Shown piece after piece: positions 13,149-53,485 of a DNA stretch of 64,000 bases. A program made the translations under genes and the position numbers. Source of the stretch: Allodiplogaster sudhausi (taxonomy: Eukaryota > Nematoda > Chromadorea > Rhabditida > Diplogasteridae); NCBI GenBank assembly GCA_945643635.1, contig CALZFC010000042.1, positions 1,203,501 to 1,267,500 on the forward strand, given 5' to 3'. The notes under the pieces were generated by a model that was not told the DNA's origin, ran no database searches, and saw only the letters and a list, made by a program, of their open reading frames with translations. How positions within the stretch are numbered: the stretch's first letter is position 1; each line of letters starts with the position of its first letter.

Positions 13149-13950
13149 CTCTCTCACTCTCTTCACCAAATACAATCATAATGGAAGCAATCTCGCCATG
13201 ACATCGGAATCCCGTCGCCAACGGTAACGTGAGAGAGATGAAGAGGATGCTCTTGATGAGGAGTTCAGCCAACAATCACGAAACATTTGTCATTTCAGTC
13301 CTTCTCTTTCTCTCTGTCTGTATTCTCGCTCTCTCTTCTCTCTCCTTCCGGCACCTTGATTCTTCGTTCTCATCTCTTCATATTCGTTAGAATCCCGATG
13401 AATTGGTGCTAATGTGGAAAACAGATTGGTACAGGATGAGGACGAAGATCTGTTTCAGTAGGCGGTTCCTTTTCAACAGCTAACCCTTCGAGCGAAACAA
13501 ATTCATGTTACTTTCTTCATTTTGAAAATGTTGAGCTTGATAAGCCAAACTTTAATATCATGAGAAAATGGTCAAATTTTAATTTTTTTTAAATATATTT
13601 AATTAAAATTTCAGTATATACATATGTACATACATATTTGTATATACAAATGCGGCAAATGGGCTGTTGATGTCTCAGCTCACAATTTTCTATTCCTTGT
13701 GACTTTCATTGTCAGACTTTCGCTGTTTCCTCAGACTTGGGGATGTGGACAACTCCGTGCTTGCTTCAGAGAATAGCAATAAGAACTGATTTATGCGGCT
13801 CAATCATAGCAACATACATATGTATGCATGCAGTAAAATCGCAACTTTATGATGTCGTTCAAGTTTTGCAGTTGGAAAGCATAAGCAAGAGAAAAAGAAA
13901 TGTCGCTCTCCGTCCCTTTGTTTGTGCTGCCACAAGCAAACAAAAAACAA
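12220..13950. other. Intergenic DNA with (CT)n/(GA)n blocks
   Basis: No gene found. GA-rich tracts (about 12905-12960) and CT-rich tracts (about 13050-13165) lie 100-200 bp apart in opposite sense, so the transcript could fold on itself. ACATACAT/TATGTATG repeats occur at about 13615-13650. Confidence 0.6.
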
Positions 13951-13957
13951 AACAAAG

Positions 13958-14172
13958 TTAGCCGGAATCAAGGCTGGGCCTGCCGGTGGTCACCAGTGAC
14001 GGCTTCCAATTAGGCGTTTTCCCTGGGGAGCCAACCCATACTCCAGGGGCAGTACTCTTCGTAGCATGCTACTTCCACTTGCGCCATCCCCGGAGGGTAG
14101 CAGGGGTGGTAGCCCCCGGGCGGGATCGAACTTGGGATCCTTGAGTGCTAGCTCCAGTCACTTAACGCTGCC
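13958..14172 (-). mobile_element. tRNA-derived SINE-like element
   Basis: Read on the minus strand, the right end (about 14172-14110) carries a tRNA-like A-box region (TAAGTGACTGGAGC) and a strong B box (AGTTCGATCCC), with GC-rich body sequence after it. Its base composition differs sharply from the AT-rich flanks. Imperfect matches to CTGCC(A/T)CAAGCAAA at about 13928 and 14169 could be a target-site duplication. No clear A-rich tail is visible, so the class is inferred from the internal promoter alone. Confidence 0.5.
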
Positions 14173-14487
14173 TCAAGCAAAGAAAGTAAATTAACCATAA
14201 GCAGCCTGCACGAAAAGACAAAGCGCAACTTGCACAAAATTACTAATGTGCTTGCCATTGTAATTTCATCAAAACTAATACACTTATTATCTACAACCAT
14301 TCAAATAATAAGAGGCTGAATTGATTATAAGAAATAGTATGTATGTGACATAATGTATGAACGTTTGCAGAATAGCTCTGCATACATATCTATGCAGAAG
14401 TATGCGAATGCACTTCAAGTTTTGATAGGAAAGAAGTGAAAATTATGTAGATAATGAATACCTTCATATTGAAATGTACAACGTATA

Positions 14488-15310
14488 CAGTACCGTCCAA
14501 CATTGTTGGGTCCGAAATTAATCCGATTAATTAAATTAATTTAAATAATTCAAACTGGAATTCCGAAGTCCTGAGGACATGCCGTGCGATTTCGTCGGAG
14601 GGTTTTATGTCTTTTTTCATTGCGCGTCACACTAGAAAAACCGTTTTTCAAAATATGCCGAAATGACAAATATCTGACAAATTTTCAACGCTACGCTGTT
14701 TAGCGGAATTGTTTACGGGGTGTTCGGCTGAGAAAGCAGCTGGCTGAATCCAGCAGCCAAACTACAAACAACAAATTAGAGTGAAATTTTCTAAGCGCTT
14801 CTTATTTTGTTTGAGTTTCTACCTTTGTTTTGCTTGAGTTAGTTATCATATTTGGGTATAAACGATAAGAAAAATGGAAAATAAGATTTTCTTTAGCGAG
14901 CAAAAAAATTGCCCCCGCAGAGCATCGAACACCGGACCTTGAGTTTCCCAGCCAAACGCTCTCGCAATACACCACACGCAACTTGGAAGAAGTGGAATGT
15001 ACCTTTACTAGCACATTGTCCACAGCCTCACCAACGAAGCGTGGAGGATGACGATTCAAGGGGCTTGTCTGGTTAATTTTTGCAAAGCGTAGACCTCCCA
15101 ACGCACTGCAACGCTTTTCATTGAAACAAGTTGACAATCTCTGCCATCGACCTCTCTCTCTTCACTGTCTCTCTCATTCTCTCTCTCTCCCTCTCTTTAC
15201 TGTCTCTCTCATTCTTTCCCTCTCTCTCCCTCTCTTTAATGTCTCTCTCCTTCTCTCCCTCTCTTTACTGTCTCTCTCTTTCTCTCTCGTTCACACATAC
15301 TCTCACTCTC

Positions 15311-15349
<39 letters not shown>

Positions 15350-16008
15350 CAATATATCTCTTTCAGTCTTGTTTTATCTCTCTCCTACTTCCCCTCTATC
15401 TCCTCTTATTTCGATCGTCTTCATTCCAAGAGATAGTTATCTCTTATTTCGATCGTCTTCATTCCAAGAGATAGTTTCGGGTCCGGATAGAAAAGGTACA
15501 TTCTTCATTTCAAGTTGGCTGTGGTGTATTGCGACAGCGTTTGGCTGGGAAACTCAATGTCCGGTGTTCGATGCTCTACATGGGCGAATTTTTTGCTCCC
15601 TAAAGAAAATCTTATTTTCCATTTTTCTTATCGTTTATACCCAAATATGATTACTAACTCAAGCAAAACAAAGGTAGAAACTCAAACAAAATAAGAAGCG
15701 CTTAGAAAATTTCACTCTAATTTGTTGTTTGTAGTTTGGCTGCTGGATTCAGCCAGCTGCTTTCTCAGCCGAACACCCCGTAAAAACTTCCGCTAAACAG
15801 CGTAGCGTTGAAAAATTGTCAGATATTTGTCATTTCGGCATATTTTGAAAAACGGTTTTTCTAGGGTGACGCGCAATGAAAAAAGACATAAAACCCTCCG
15901 ACGAAATCGCACGGCATGTCCTCAGCACTTCGCAATTCGAGTTTGAATTATTTAAATTAATTTAATTAATCGGATTAATTTCGAACCCAACAATGTTGGA
16001 CGGTACTG
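14488..16008. mobile_element. Foldback (long-TIR) Tc1/mariner-like non-autonomous element
   Basis: The ends are inverted repeats beginning CAGTACCGTCCAACATTGTT, each flanked by TA (14486-14487 and 16009-16010), the target duplication expected of Tc1/mariner elements. The arms (about 14488-15010 and 15490-16008) are about 520 bp each and match at most positions. The spacer of about 480 bp is CT-rich and contains a 38-bp tandem duplication at about 15403-15475. Both arms hold a tRNA-like stretch with a GGTGTTCGATGCTC B-box-like motif (about 14925-14995 minus; 15515-15585 plus). No transposase frame is seen, so movement would need an enzyme from elsewhere. Confidence 0.85.
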
Positions 16009-16010
16009 TA

Positions 16011-16860
16011 TGTTGATATTAATTATCTACTCAGGGTTAACAATAAGTTGTCAACACGTGCTGTGCTTCTTCATGTTTCGGTTATTAATAACGTTGATAG
16101 TCTTGACCACTCTAAAATAGTCTCATTTCATAAGACACACCCTCCCGTGCAAGCGCAGTATCACTCACTTTTTCTGTTCTTCACTTCTCTCATCAACTCT
16201 CCATTGGCAAGAAAAGGTACAGAGAGCGTGAGAAACACCTCCTTTTCATGTCTGGTTGTCAGGGACGCGTCCATTGGAGTGTCCCGTGATATGCAGAAGA
16301 AGGAGCGCCCGGGGAGGCGTTGATTGGCTCTCTTTCTACTTCCTCTATGGCCAACGCTGCTTTCATTTCATATCACTTCCAACTAGCCTTCAATTTTCAC
16401 AATCCCTCGTGTCGCCCGTAGTCATCCGATTAGAATGACTCACCTCTCAAGACCTCATTTGAGGAGAAGAAGTTGTGGAAGAGTAGTTAAAAAATATTGG
16501 CTAGCTAAGTATTCGCAGAATGCTTCGAACATATTTCATTTGCCTATGGGCGTTTTTATTACTAGGAATTCATTAAAAAAAAGATTTCTCCGCAAACCAG
16601 CGATATCTTCATATCGAGACAGAGGTCACTTGTTGCATCGCAGCTTACTGTAGTTTTATCCCTTTCTTTACATATCTTCAGGATTTTTTGTAATATCCTC
16701 TTGCCTTCTTAGGCAACACAATACTACAGTAATCCCCAGAGTTCTTTCAATGCGCATTCATCTAATCAGACCTTTACATCTTCTTTACATCATCCCTATT
16801 TTTCACCACTCTCCCTCTCCTTGTATTCTTCTCAGCTCTCTCCCTCTCTCGCACTCTCTC
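16011..16860. other. Intergenic, upstream of the Ly6-like gene
   Basis: AT-rich, with a CT-rich block immediately before the Ly6-like ATG. No exon, TATA box or repeat that I can support. Confidence 0.5.
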
Positions 16861-16868
16861 TCTCTACA

Positions 16869-17686
16869 ATGTTTTTCTCTGCCGTCGTGCTGCTCTCTCT
16901 GCCTGCCACGGTCGCTGCTCTTGGCTGCTACACAACCATGGGTTACGTCAGCCTGAACACGCCGACCAACGCGACTCTCACCAGCTGCCCCCTCAACGTC
17001 TTCACTTGCATCAAGCAGGTCAGTAAAGAAAGTTTCTAATCCTTCTAACCGGAAACTTCTTTTCAGCAGACTTGCCAAAACGAATTAGTCAGCCCGAATA
17101 ACTTCCGATTTGTAAAAAATGAAATACTAATTTGGCTAGGCCGAAGGCCAACTAGATCTCTGAAACGATGATCTCTGCCCTAGGAAAATGAAATGACACT
17201 GTTTCAGGTGGACTTCATAGGAAACAACTTCCTCAAGACTTGCGGGCCCGTCGGCAGCAACTGCACGGTCAGAGATCGCAAAATCGCATTTCCTAGAGCA
17301 TTCTCTCGCGAATTCGTTCAGTTCACATCCTGTGACAATGCATCCAGATTAGCTTGCTTTTCCGGTGGAGATCTTTGAATGGACGCATAACCAGACACTG
17401 ATTATTTCATTTCCAACTATATATCTCTGAAGGGAAAAGTGTCATGTTGAAATCGTTATAAGACTCATGTTCTAGTCGATACTTAATGTTATCTTCCTAG
17501 ACTCCGACGCAGCCAATCAACGCACCGGCCAACTGCCAGAACACGTCTACACCCTTCAACTCGAACTCGCAGATGTGCTGCTGCTACGGGGACTCGTGCA
17601 ACTCGGCCCCGCCGGCCACCCCTCTTCTGCTCCTCGCCGGACTCACCGTTGCTGTGGCGACTGCGCTCAATAACTTCGCAATCTAA
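16869..17686 (+). CDS. Ly6/uPAR-like three-finger GPI-anchored surface protein
   Basis: Three in-phase exons (16869-17018, 17208-17267, 17501-17686) give 131 aa. Residues 1-18 (MFFSAVVLLSLPATVAA) are a signal peptide. The mature part begins LGCYTTMGYV and has ten cysteines, ending in the MCCCYGDSCNSA signature of the Ly6/uPAR (three-finger) fold. A Ser/Ala pair and a hydrophobic tail (TPLLLLAGLTVAVATAL) follow, as expected of a GPI-attachment signal. Three N-glycosylation sequons (NAT, NCT, NTS) are present. Such proteins modulate receptors or channels, or seal junctions, at the outer membrane face. Nothing shows which role applies here. The CCCxGDxCN block resembles many nematode and arthropod family members. 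Donors are GTCAGT and GTCAGA. Confidence 0.85.
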
Positions 17687-17759
17687 ACACACATAAAAAA
17701 GGAGTATCTTTCAGCATTCTCAACCAAAATTCTCTGTTCTCTCTTTTTCTCACCCCTCA

Positions 17760-17763
<4 letters not shown>

Positions 17764-17811
<48 letters not shown>
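17764..17811 (+). repeat. (CT)n microsatellite in the 3' UTR
   Basis: About 48 bp of uninterrupted CT dinucleotides between the Ly6-like stop codon and its poly(A) signal. Confidence 0.9.
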
Positions 17812-17814
<3 letters not shown>

Positions 17815-17901
17815 CCCATCGCTTCTCTCGTTTACACTTTCTTCCTAACAAGTCTTTTTTCACCGTCTAAGATCTCAACTATGTACATACTTTCTCTAAA
17901 T

Positions 17902-17907
17902 AATAAA
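17902..17907 (+). terminator. Polyadenylation signal of the Ly6-like gene
   Basis: AATAAA in sense orientation about 215 bp after the TAA stop. Confidence 0.6.
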
Positions 17908-17909
17908 CA

Positions 17910-18470
17910 CGAATCCCCATCCTAGTCGTGAATCTCAGTATAGTCTGAAGAATCCTTTCAACTAAAAATTACAAGATATAAAATGACATGAAGATAGAAC
18001 ACGTCACTGAGAAACCTCACAAGCTCTTCTTTCATGCTGCTCTCATTTTTGAGTAATTCACTGTCTCTTTCCCTCTTATACTATAAAGTCAGGGAACTCA
18101 TAATCAATTCTTCACTAACATATTGGAAGCTCGCATGATTCCAAAGGAAACGGAAATAGTCCTCAAGAAATAGGTACAGCGCGCATGTTTCAAAAGAAAA
18201 CAGAAGGAGGCCCGAACAAAGTAAATCGATTTTTAATTTTTTCATTGATTTCTCGAAATTTAACTCAAAGCTACGAATTCAACATATGAATACTTTTTTA
18301 ACTAACAATAAAATATATTGATTTGCCTGGCTGACTTTTATAGAACTCAATATACATTTAATAACTCGCTCTTCTCACAATTTGAAGTTATCTGTCATGT
18401 TTTTATTTTTTAAAGATAATTTTGTATACACAAATGTTTTCTTTTTGTTCAAATGACATTCAGAATAAAA
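17910..18470. other. Convergent intergenic gap
   Basis: An AT-rich stretch between the 3' end of the Ly6-like gene (+) and the 3' end of cubilin (-). No feature recognised. Confidence 0.6.
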
Positions 18471-18472
18471 CC

Positions 18473-18478
18473 TTTATT
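18473..18478 (-). terminator. Polyadenylation signal of cubilin
   Basis: TTTATT on the plus strand (AATAAA on minus), about 200 bp beyond the cubilin stop codon. Confidence 0.55.
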
Positions 18479-18678
18479 TCATCAGAGACTTTCATGTGAT
18501 ACTGAGATGGCAATATTATAAAAACGTTAGCAAAAATTTCGGTTAAATTAAATTCAAACATAACTTTTTAAATAAGGCATACCAGCTCAAAAGAAATAAA
18601 AGAAAATGAATTTAAATTGAAAATGTACTGTTACAAATCGGCCACAAACGAAATAAATACGAAGAATACTAAAGAGTT

Positions 18679-48521
<29,843 letters not shown>

Positions 48522-48524
48522 CGT

Positions 48525-48887
48525 GGCGGAATGTCACTTTCCTTGCCGCGCAGGGCCAGAACAGCGATCAATTGATAAGTATCTACAATTTGCGAGAAGA
48601 ACCTCACAAACTTAATCGTCATTTATCGCGCTCAACAAAAATGATATATAAATGGCAAAAAGAGACTTAGAGTGAAGCGAATGAACTTGACGATTTTCCG
48701 GAATGTTCGGACTTGTCCGAGTAAGATAAATGCCATGGGGCACTCGCAGTGCGATGTTTGCCCGTATATCATTTATTGCCATGACTTCCAATCACTTCAG
48801 TTCTTTCTAATCTCTCTCTCTCTCTATCTGTTTTCTCTCTTGCGGCCTTCATTCTCCCTATATCTTTCACTCTTTCTCGCTCTCTCT

Positions 48888-48924
<37 letters not shown>

Positions 48925-49440
48925 GTATCGTGCTTGCCTCGACTCGTCGGGTGTCCAATTGCACACCTCGCAACATAAACAGTTCAGTCACCCTCACCTG
49001 TAGAGAAATAGTTTTACGGTAATCTGATATGCGATTAGAGGCAGTTGTCCGCGGGCAGCAAGTCAGGGGGCCGTGAGAGAGGCTAGAATATATGTTAATC
49101 AGAAATTTGGAGCTCTTATCCAAGAAATAAGGTTATAATTTTGCTCCTAAATGTAAATTATGTCTAATCAAACTACTTTACAAACTACAAATCTGTATGA
49201 TTATTTCAATTCTTTTTCTAATCTCTCACCGATGACGCTGGCTCTGCAATAGCACATTTTTTTGGACAAGTTGACATATTTTTATCAGATCAAAATAAGC
49301 TGAATTAAATGAACTGGCAGATGTTGTTTTTTTATAGTTCATACTGTGTTTCTCGGTTTATTGTCGGAATACGGATTCCTTATTTCAAATACGTGTATGT
49401 ATGGTACGTACAGAGATATGTTTATATGTATGTACATACA
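48525..49440. other. Upstream region of cubilin
   Basis: Contains (CT)n runs (about 48840-48922). A minus-strand patch at about 48930-49000 (VRVTELFMLRGVQLDTRRVE, after a CTACAG acceptor-like site) could be an untranslated or alternative upstream exon of cubilin. A TTTATATA stretch at about 48645-48653 is the only TATA-like motif on the minus strand. Neither is firm. Confidence 0.3.
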
Positions 49441-49442
49441 TA

Positions 49443-49991
49443 CAGTCCCGCCCAGGATCTTGGTACCAAAGACCAACCTAGATATGGACACATCATACCA
49501 AAATTTTGATAAAGACCAAGACAATGGGGAATCCTGAAGAAAGACTTGCAAAGTACACACAATCAAAAATGTTGTTTACCGGCACTTTCTGTTGAAAACT
49601 GATCACATAATTAGATTCAGAATCGTAAGGCGAATCTTTACATCATATGAACATGCGTGATAAGGTCTCATTTATCGATTTCCGTTATCAATGATACAAT
49701 CTTTAATTTTATTATTTGGGGATGTGTGTAGAGACAAAATAATGGTACAGGAGAAATTTCGTTTAAAAATATTTGAAATGAAATTTTTTATTAGCAAAAA
49801 CTGATAACTTCTTATCAAATGATAAAAAGTTATCGATTTTTTAACAGTAGCATCCGTACTCTATAAGCAAACTAATGTACCATTTAGAATATTTTAGTTT
49901 TTCCTAGAACAAAAAGTTATTAGCGAGGATGCATTTGGAAGCGTCCGAATCGTCCGAAGCGTCCTTGGTACCAAGATCCTGGGCGGGACTG
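49443..49991. mobile_element. 549-bp MITE with TA target duplication
   Basis: A perfect 26-bp terminal inverted repeat (CAGTCCCGCCCAGGATCTTG.. at 49443-49468; reverse complement at 49966-49991) is flanked on both sides by TA inside TATG/ACAT repeats. The CAGT start and TA duplication fit the Tc1/mariner superfamily. The 500-bp interior is AT-rich with no frame of note. Its termini are unrelated to those of the foldback element at 14488 beyond CAGT. Confidence 0.88.
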
Positions 49992-49993
49992 TA

Positions 49994-50740
49994 TGTATGT
50001 ATGCATGTATATTATAAGTTATCGAACAAGGTCTCTTTCCCATCATATGACACGATTTTCGAGAGAATCAAGATCAATCAAAGCGACCGTGGACATAGCC
50101 AAAATAGACCAGCTTGGATTTTGTTCAAAAGTTCCTTATTGGTACACAAGGAAGAAAGGAAGGGTCTTGTTTCTCTACTTGTAAATCCCGGGTCGGAAGC
50201 CAAATAGATGGTTATTTTATTAACGCGGAAGGAGTGAAGATAGGACCCCATCTAAAACCCCCGGAACCATGGGAAAACAAGGGTCACCCTTCTTTTATTA
50301 AGACATAGGAAAAATACATAAAAAAAAATTGTCAACGATTACAAAGCGGGCAAACATGCATGGCACGAAGCCCTCACCATCAGTATTAAATAAAAAATAA
50401 TAATTTCATTTCAAGTCCTTAGTGTCATTACAAAAAAAAGGATTTTATGTTAATAATACATTAGTGTTAAATAAAAAAAAGAATTCATAAGTCCAGATCT
50501 GACATAGCATGAGTGCTCGCAGCACTCGCACTGATGCTAACTGTGTTGAAGCTCGACGATGAGAGTTGAAACAGTTTGGAAAAAATCTGAAACACAAATT
50601 AACAATCACAAGGTGCAAATAAGATCGAATATGATGTTGAAGTGAAAATCGAAATGAAGGGAATCGCTGTCACTTTCTACGTTCTTGCTCGTCAGGGTTG
50701 GTCGACTCTTCTAAAAGGTCTCATTCATTGTGGAGAGCGG
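49994..50740. other. Intergenic DNA with a possible minus-strand terminal exon
   Basis: Mostly featureless. At about 50488-50590 (minus), after a GTGTTTCAG acceptor, a frame reads IFSKLFQLSSSSFNTVSISA then SAASTHAMSDLDL and stops; an AATAAA lies about 190 bp beyond. A 30-nt candidate exon precedes it in phase (about 50691-50720). No upstream gene body on this strand is visible before the next genes, so this is weak. Confidence 0.25.
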
Positions 50741-50747
50741 CGTTGGA

Positions 50748-51703
50748 ATGATCACCGGCGGCGAGAGAAAAACACGCTATGGCGGCTTAGGCTTCCTCTC
50801 GAGCAGGTTTGAAGAGAGCGAGAGAGAAAGAGAAAGAGAGAGAAGGAGAAAGAGAGAGAAGGAGAAAGAGAGATGGAGAAAGAGAGGAGAAAGAGAGAAG
50901 GAGAAAGAGAGAAGGAGAAAGAGAGAAGGAGAAAGAGAGAAAGAGATGAGGCGGCTTATTGTAAATCGTAAGCTCTTCATAATCCTTATCATTAATCTTA
51001 TGCTCTTCCTTAACGTTATCTTTAAACCTAGGCATCGTCTCTACCTGGCCTTCGTAATGTACGGCGCAGCAGCCGCGATCGCCGCCTTCTCGCTCTATCT
51101 CATCGTGCCTGCGGCCATCAATCTCCACAGTTTATATTTTATAATAATTTACTTGTTATTTTTGCCTTTTCCCTATGTTCAACGGAATTCGTTCAAATAG
51201 TAACATTTTCCTCAGAAGCTCACGCACATCGCAATGGTCAAGAACGCAGTCCGCAAATCGAGCATCAGCTCTCGTACAAGGTTCCCCTTATCAGATATCC
51301 AACAAAAATATGTTTACTTCGCTTAGTAATAATGGTTTATATATACATACATATGCACATATCTAAGCAATTCAAGCATAATGACTTAACAGTTAAATTG
51401 TTAAACAGTGTAATAGCTTGTTGGTCAAATCAATAAAAGATATAAATCGGAGCAATGAATGGATAAATTGCAGGGCAGCATGAAGTTCATGCTGACTCTG
51501 CTCTTGGCCGTTGCCATCTTCTTGACTGCCGACATCTTCAAGCTCACCTACGACATCGACAAGGAGCTCATCCTTGTGAGCTCTCTTCCTTTGCTCACAT
51601 CAAATATCATTCTCGCTTTTCTCTGCTACACTCTCCTCTCCATTTCTCTCTTAATGTATCTTGTTCTATCTGCCTCTCACTCTCTTGTTTTCTCTCTCCT
51701 CGT

Positions 51704-51748
<45 letters not shown>

Positions 51749-52120
51749 ATTTCTAGCTCTCTCGTCGTCAGGCGTACGCACAGAAGCTCGAGTCCGAAGT
51801 CGTTGAGCTGGTCGCGGAGCTCACGCGCATCAAGGCGACAATGCCAAACTTCAACGAGTCCGACGAGGTTGGTCTTACAAGCCTACCCGTCCGCCCGTTG
51901 GCCATGCCCACGCCATTACTATTATAATATTCGAATTTCTCAAGTCTGCCTGCTAAATGATCATCCCAGAAGCATGGACGTACATACATACTATATGTAT
52001 GTAGATTAGCTCTTAACTCTTTCCGAAGATGGCATACACCTGTTGGTCATTCCTACCAGTTTTTTTTTGCAGCAACTCGAAATCAAATCCGAGATCTTCG
52101 ACAATAAAAGCATAATCTAA
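50748..52120 (+). CDS. Small two-TM protein with C-terminal coiled coil, unrecognised
   Basis: Six exons chain in phase (50748-50806, 51032-51129, 51216-51280, 51474-51575, 51757-51867, 52073-52120) to give 160 aa. The N-terminus MITGGERKTRYGGLGFLSSR is basic. TM1 is FVMYGAAAAIAAFSLYLIV (about 27-45), followed by a polar stretch rich in His, Arg and Gln. TM2 is FMLTLLLAVAIFLTADIF (about 75-92). A charged helix then follows (LSRRQAYAQKLESEVVELVA, ELTRIKA) with heptad spacing, ending EIFDNKSII. Basic residues before TM1 suggest both ends lie in the cytosol. The layout recalls ER or mitochondrial membrane adaptors, but I recognise no family. The ATG chosen is the first after upstream in-frame GTG. 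Two donors (GTTTAT, GTTCCC) are weak. Intron 4 contains (CT)n just before its acceptor. Confidence 0.65.
51711..51745 (+). repeat. (CT)n microsatellite before an acceptor
   Basis: About 35 bp of CT dinucleotides ending 10 bp before the TTCTAG acceptor of exon 5 of the two-TM gene. Confidence 0.9.
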
Positions 52121-52171
52121 GATTGTGGACGCATTTTTCGTCGGAATTCATTCTCGTTTTTTATCGCCTGA

Positions 52172-52177
52172 AATAAA
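52172..52177 (+). terminator. Polyadenylation signal of the two-TM gene
   Basis: AATAAA 52 bp after the TAA stop, same strand. Confidence 0.65.
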
Positions 52178-52179
52178 GA

Positions 52180-53480
52180 AGTTCTAGCATAGTATACATA
52201 CTACATACATGCGATTGAAAAGTCCAACTAAACCACGTCACAAAAGCTAAAGAAGTTTAAATGCGTTCATAAAATTCAATGAGCGAGAAAAGATGTAGCT
52301 TCTGACAATGTGGTTATTGAAAATGTTGAGAACTGACAAGGAAGGCGCATGCCACCTTTAATAACGAGGATCAGAACCGCTGATCATTAAATCTGTCAGG
52401 GCAATTACGAAACATTGGCTTATTTGCGTCCTTTACCAATGTTATGAAGATTTTCCTTTCTGGAGCGAAGACTACAAGTACGAAAAATGTTATTTCGCAT
52501 GATTGATGTGGCTATTTTGTGAAGACGGAAGGCAATTTTCAGCATCGTCTGCTTATGTCTGACGGTTTACAATTGAAGAGCGCTTCATTTAGCGCTTTAT
52601 AATTGACTACTAGTCAAATGGTAAAAGAGTAAAAGATGACTTCGTTGTCAAAGCAAAACTTTTCGTGCAGGTATCGACCGTGGATCATTGCCCACAGGAA
52701 TATGTAATCTTTCATTATGCGAATATGCAAGCCATATTCCATAATCGAAGGCTAATTGTAAGATGCCCCCCTCTCCGAATATCGAAAGCTCAGACACCCT
52801 CCACTTTCGCTGGCGCGAAAAGAATTTTTTCGAAAGCTAACAATAAGACTCGTACCCAGCTCCGGAGTCGTGGAATGGGAAAGTGAGAATACCTTTCCAA
52901 GAGCCCATTTATACGGATCCACTGAAATATGCATTTTTGCAATGAGTTTCGCAAAACCAAGGAAGGTCTATTATGAAAATTGTGCGATCGTTTAGATTTC
53001 TTGCAATTATCATAATTATGAGCTATTTAAATTTCGAAAAAAAAAAGAAATTTCTTAAAAAGGAAAGTGGGGGCTACTTGGCTGACCGAAATCGTCTGCT
53101 CTCGATGATGAACACCACCTTGGCTGATGTCGATTTTTTATGCAATTTGTTATGACAACACGTTGAAACGTAACATACATAAATCCATTCAATACACGTA
53201 TATTTGCAAACTAAAGAAACTTTTCAATTAAAATGCCTACATGTAAAAGAGAAAAAGTTTCGCATAATCACGAATGCCAGCGTAAGACGACAAGAATGTG
53301 TCACTTCGAAAGGTGGAAGAATTCACTTCCTTAGCTAATATCAGGTTTAATTTAATGGTATTCTTTTAATCATTTATAGATACATAGATTATCGCATTTT
53401 CTTATTTTCAGTATTCAAAATGCGATATATATGTACATATGAATGTTTGTTAAGAAATCAGTAAAAATGTAGAGAAATAG
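52180..53480. other. Convergent intergenic region
   Basis: AT-rich DNA between the 3' ends of the two-TM gene (+) and the lipase (-). Short frames near 52665-52886 have no splice context. Nothing recognised. Confidence 0.6.
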
Positions 53481-53485
53481 GGGCG

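Noticed and set aside
15150..15475. 117-aa plus ORF within the foldback element
   Set aside because: Pure CT-repeat translation in the spacer; not a transposase.
50787..51128. 113-aa minus frame opposite the two-TM gene
   Set aside because: The plus strand has TM-like sequence and six exons joining in phase; the minus frame has none of this.
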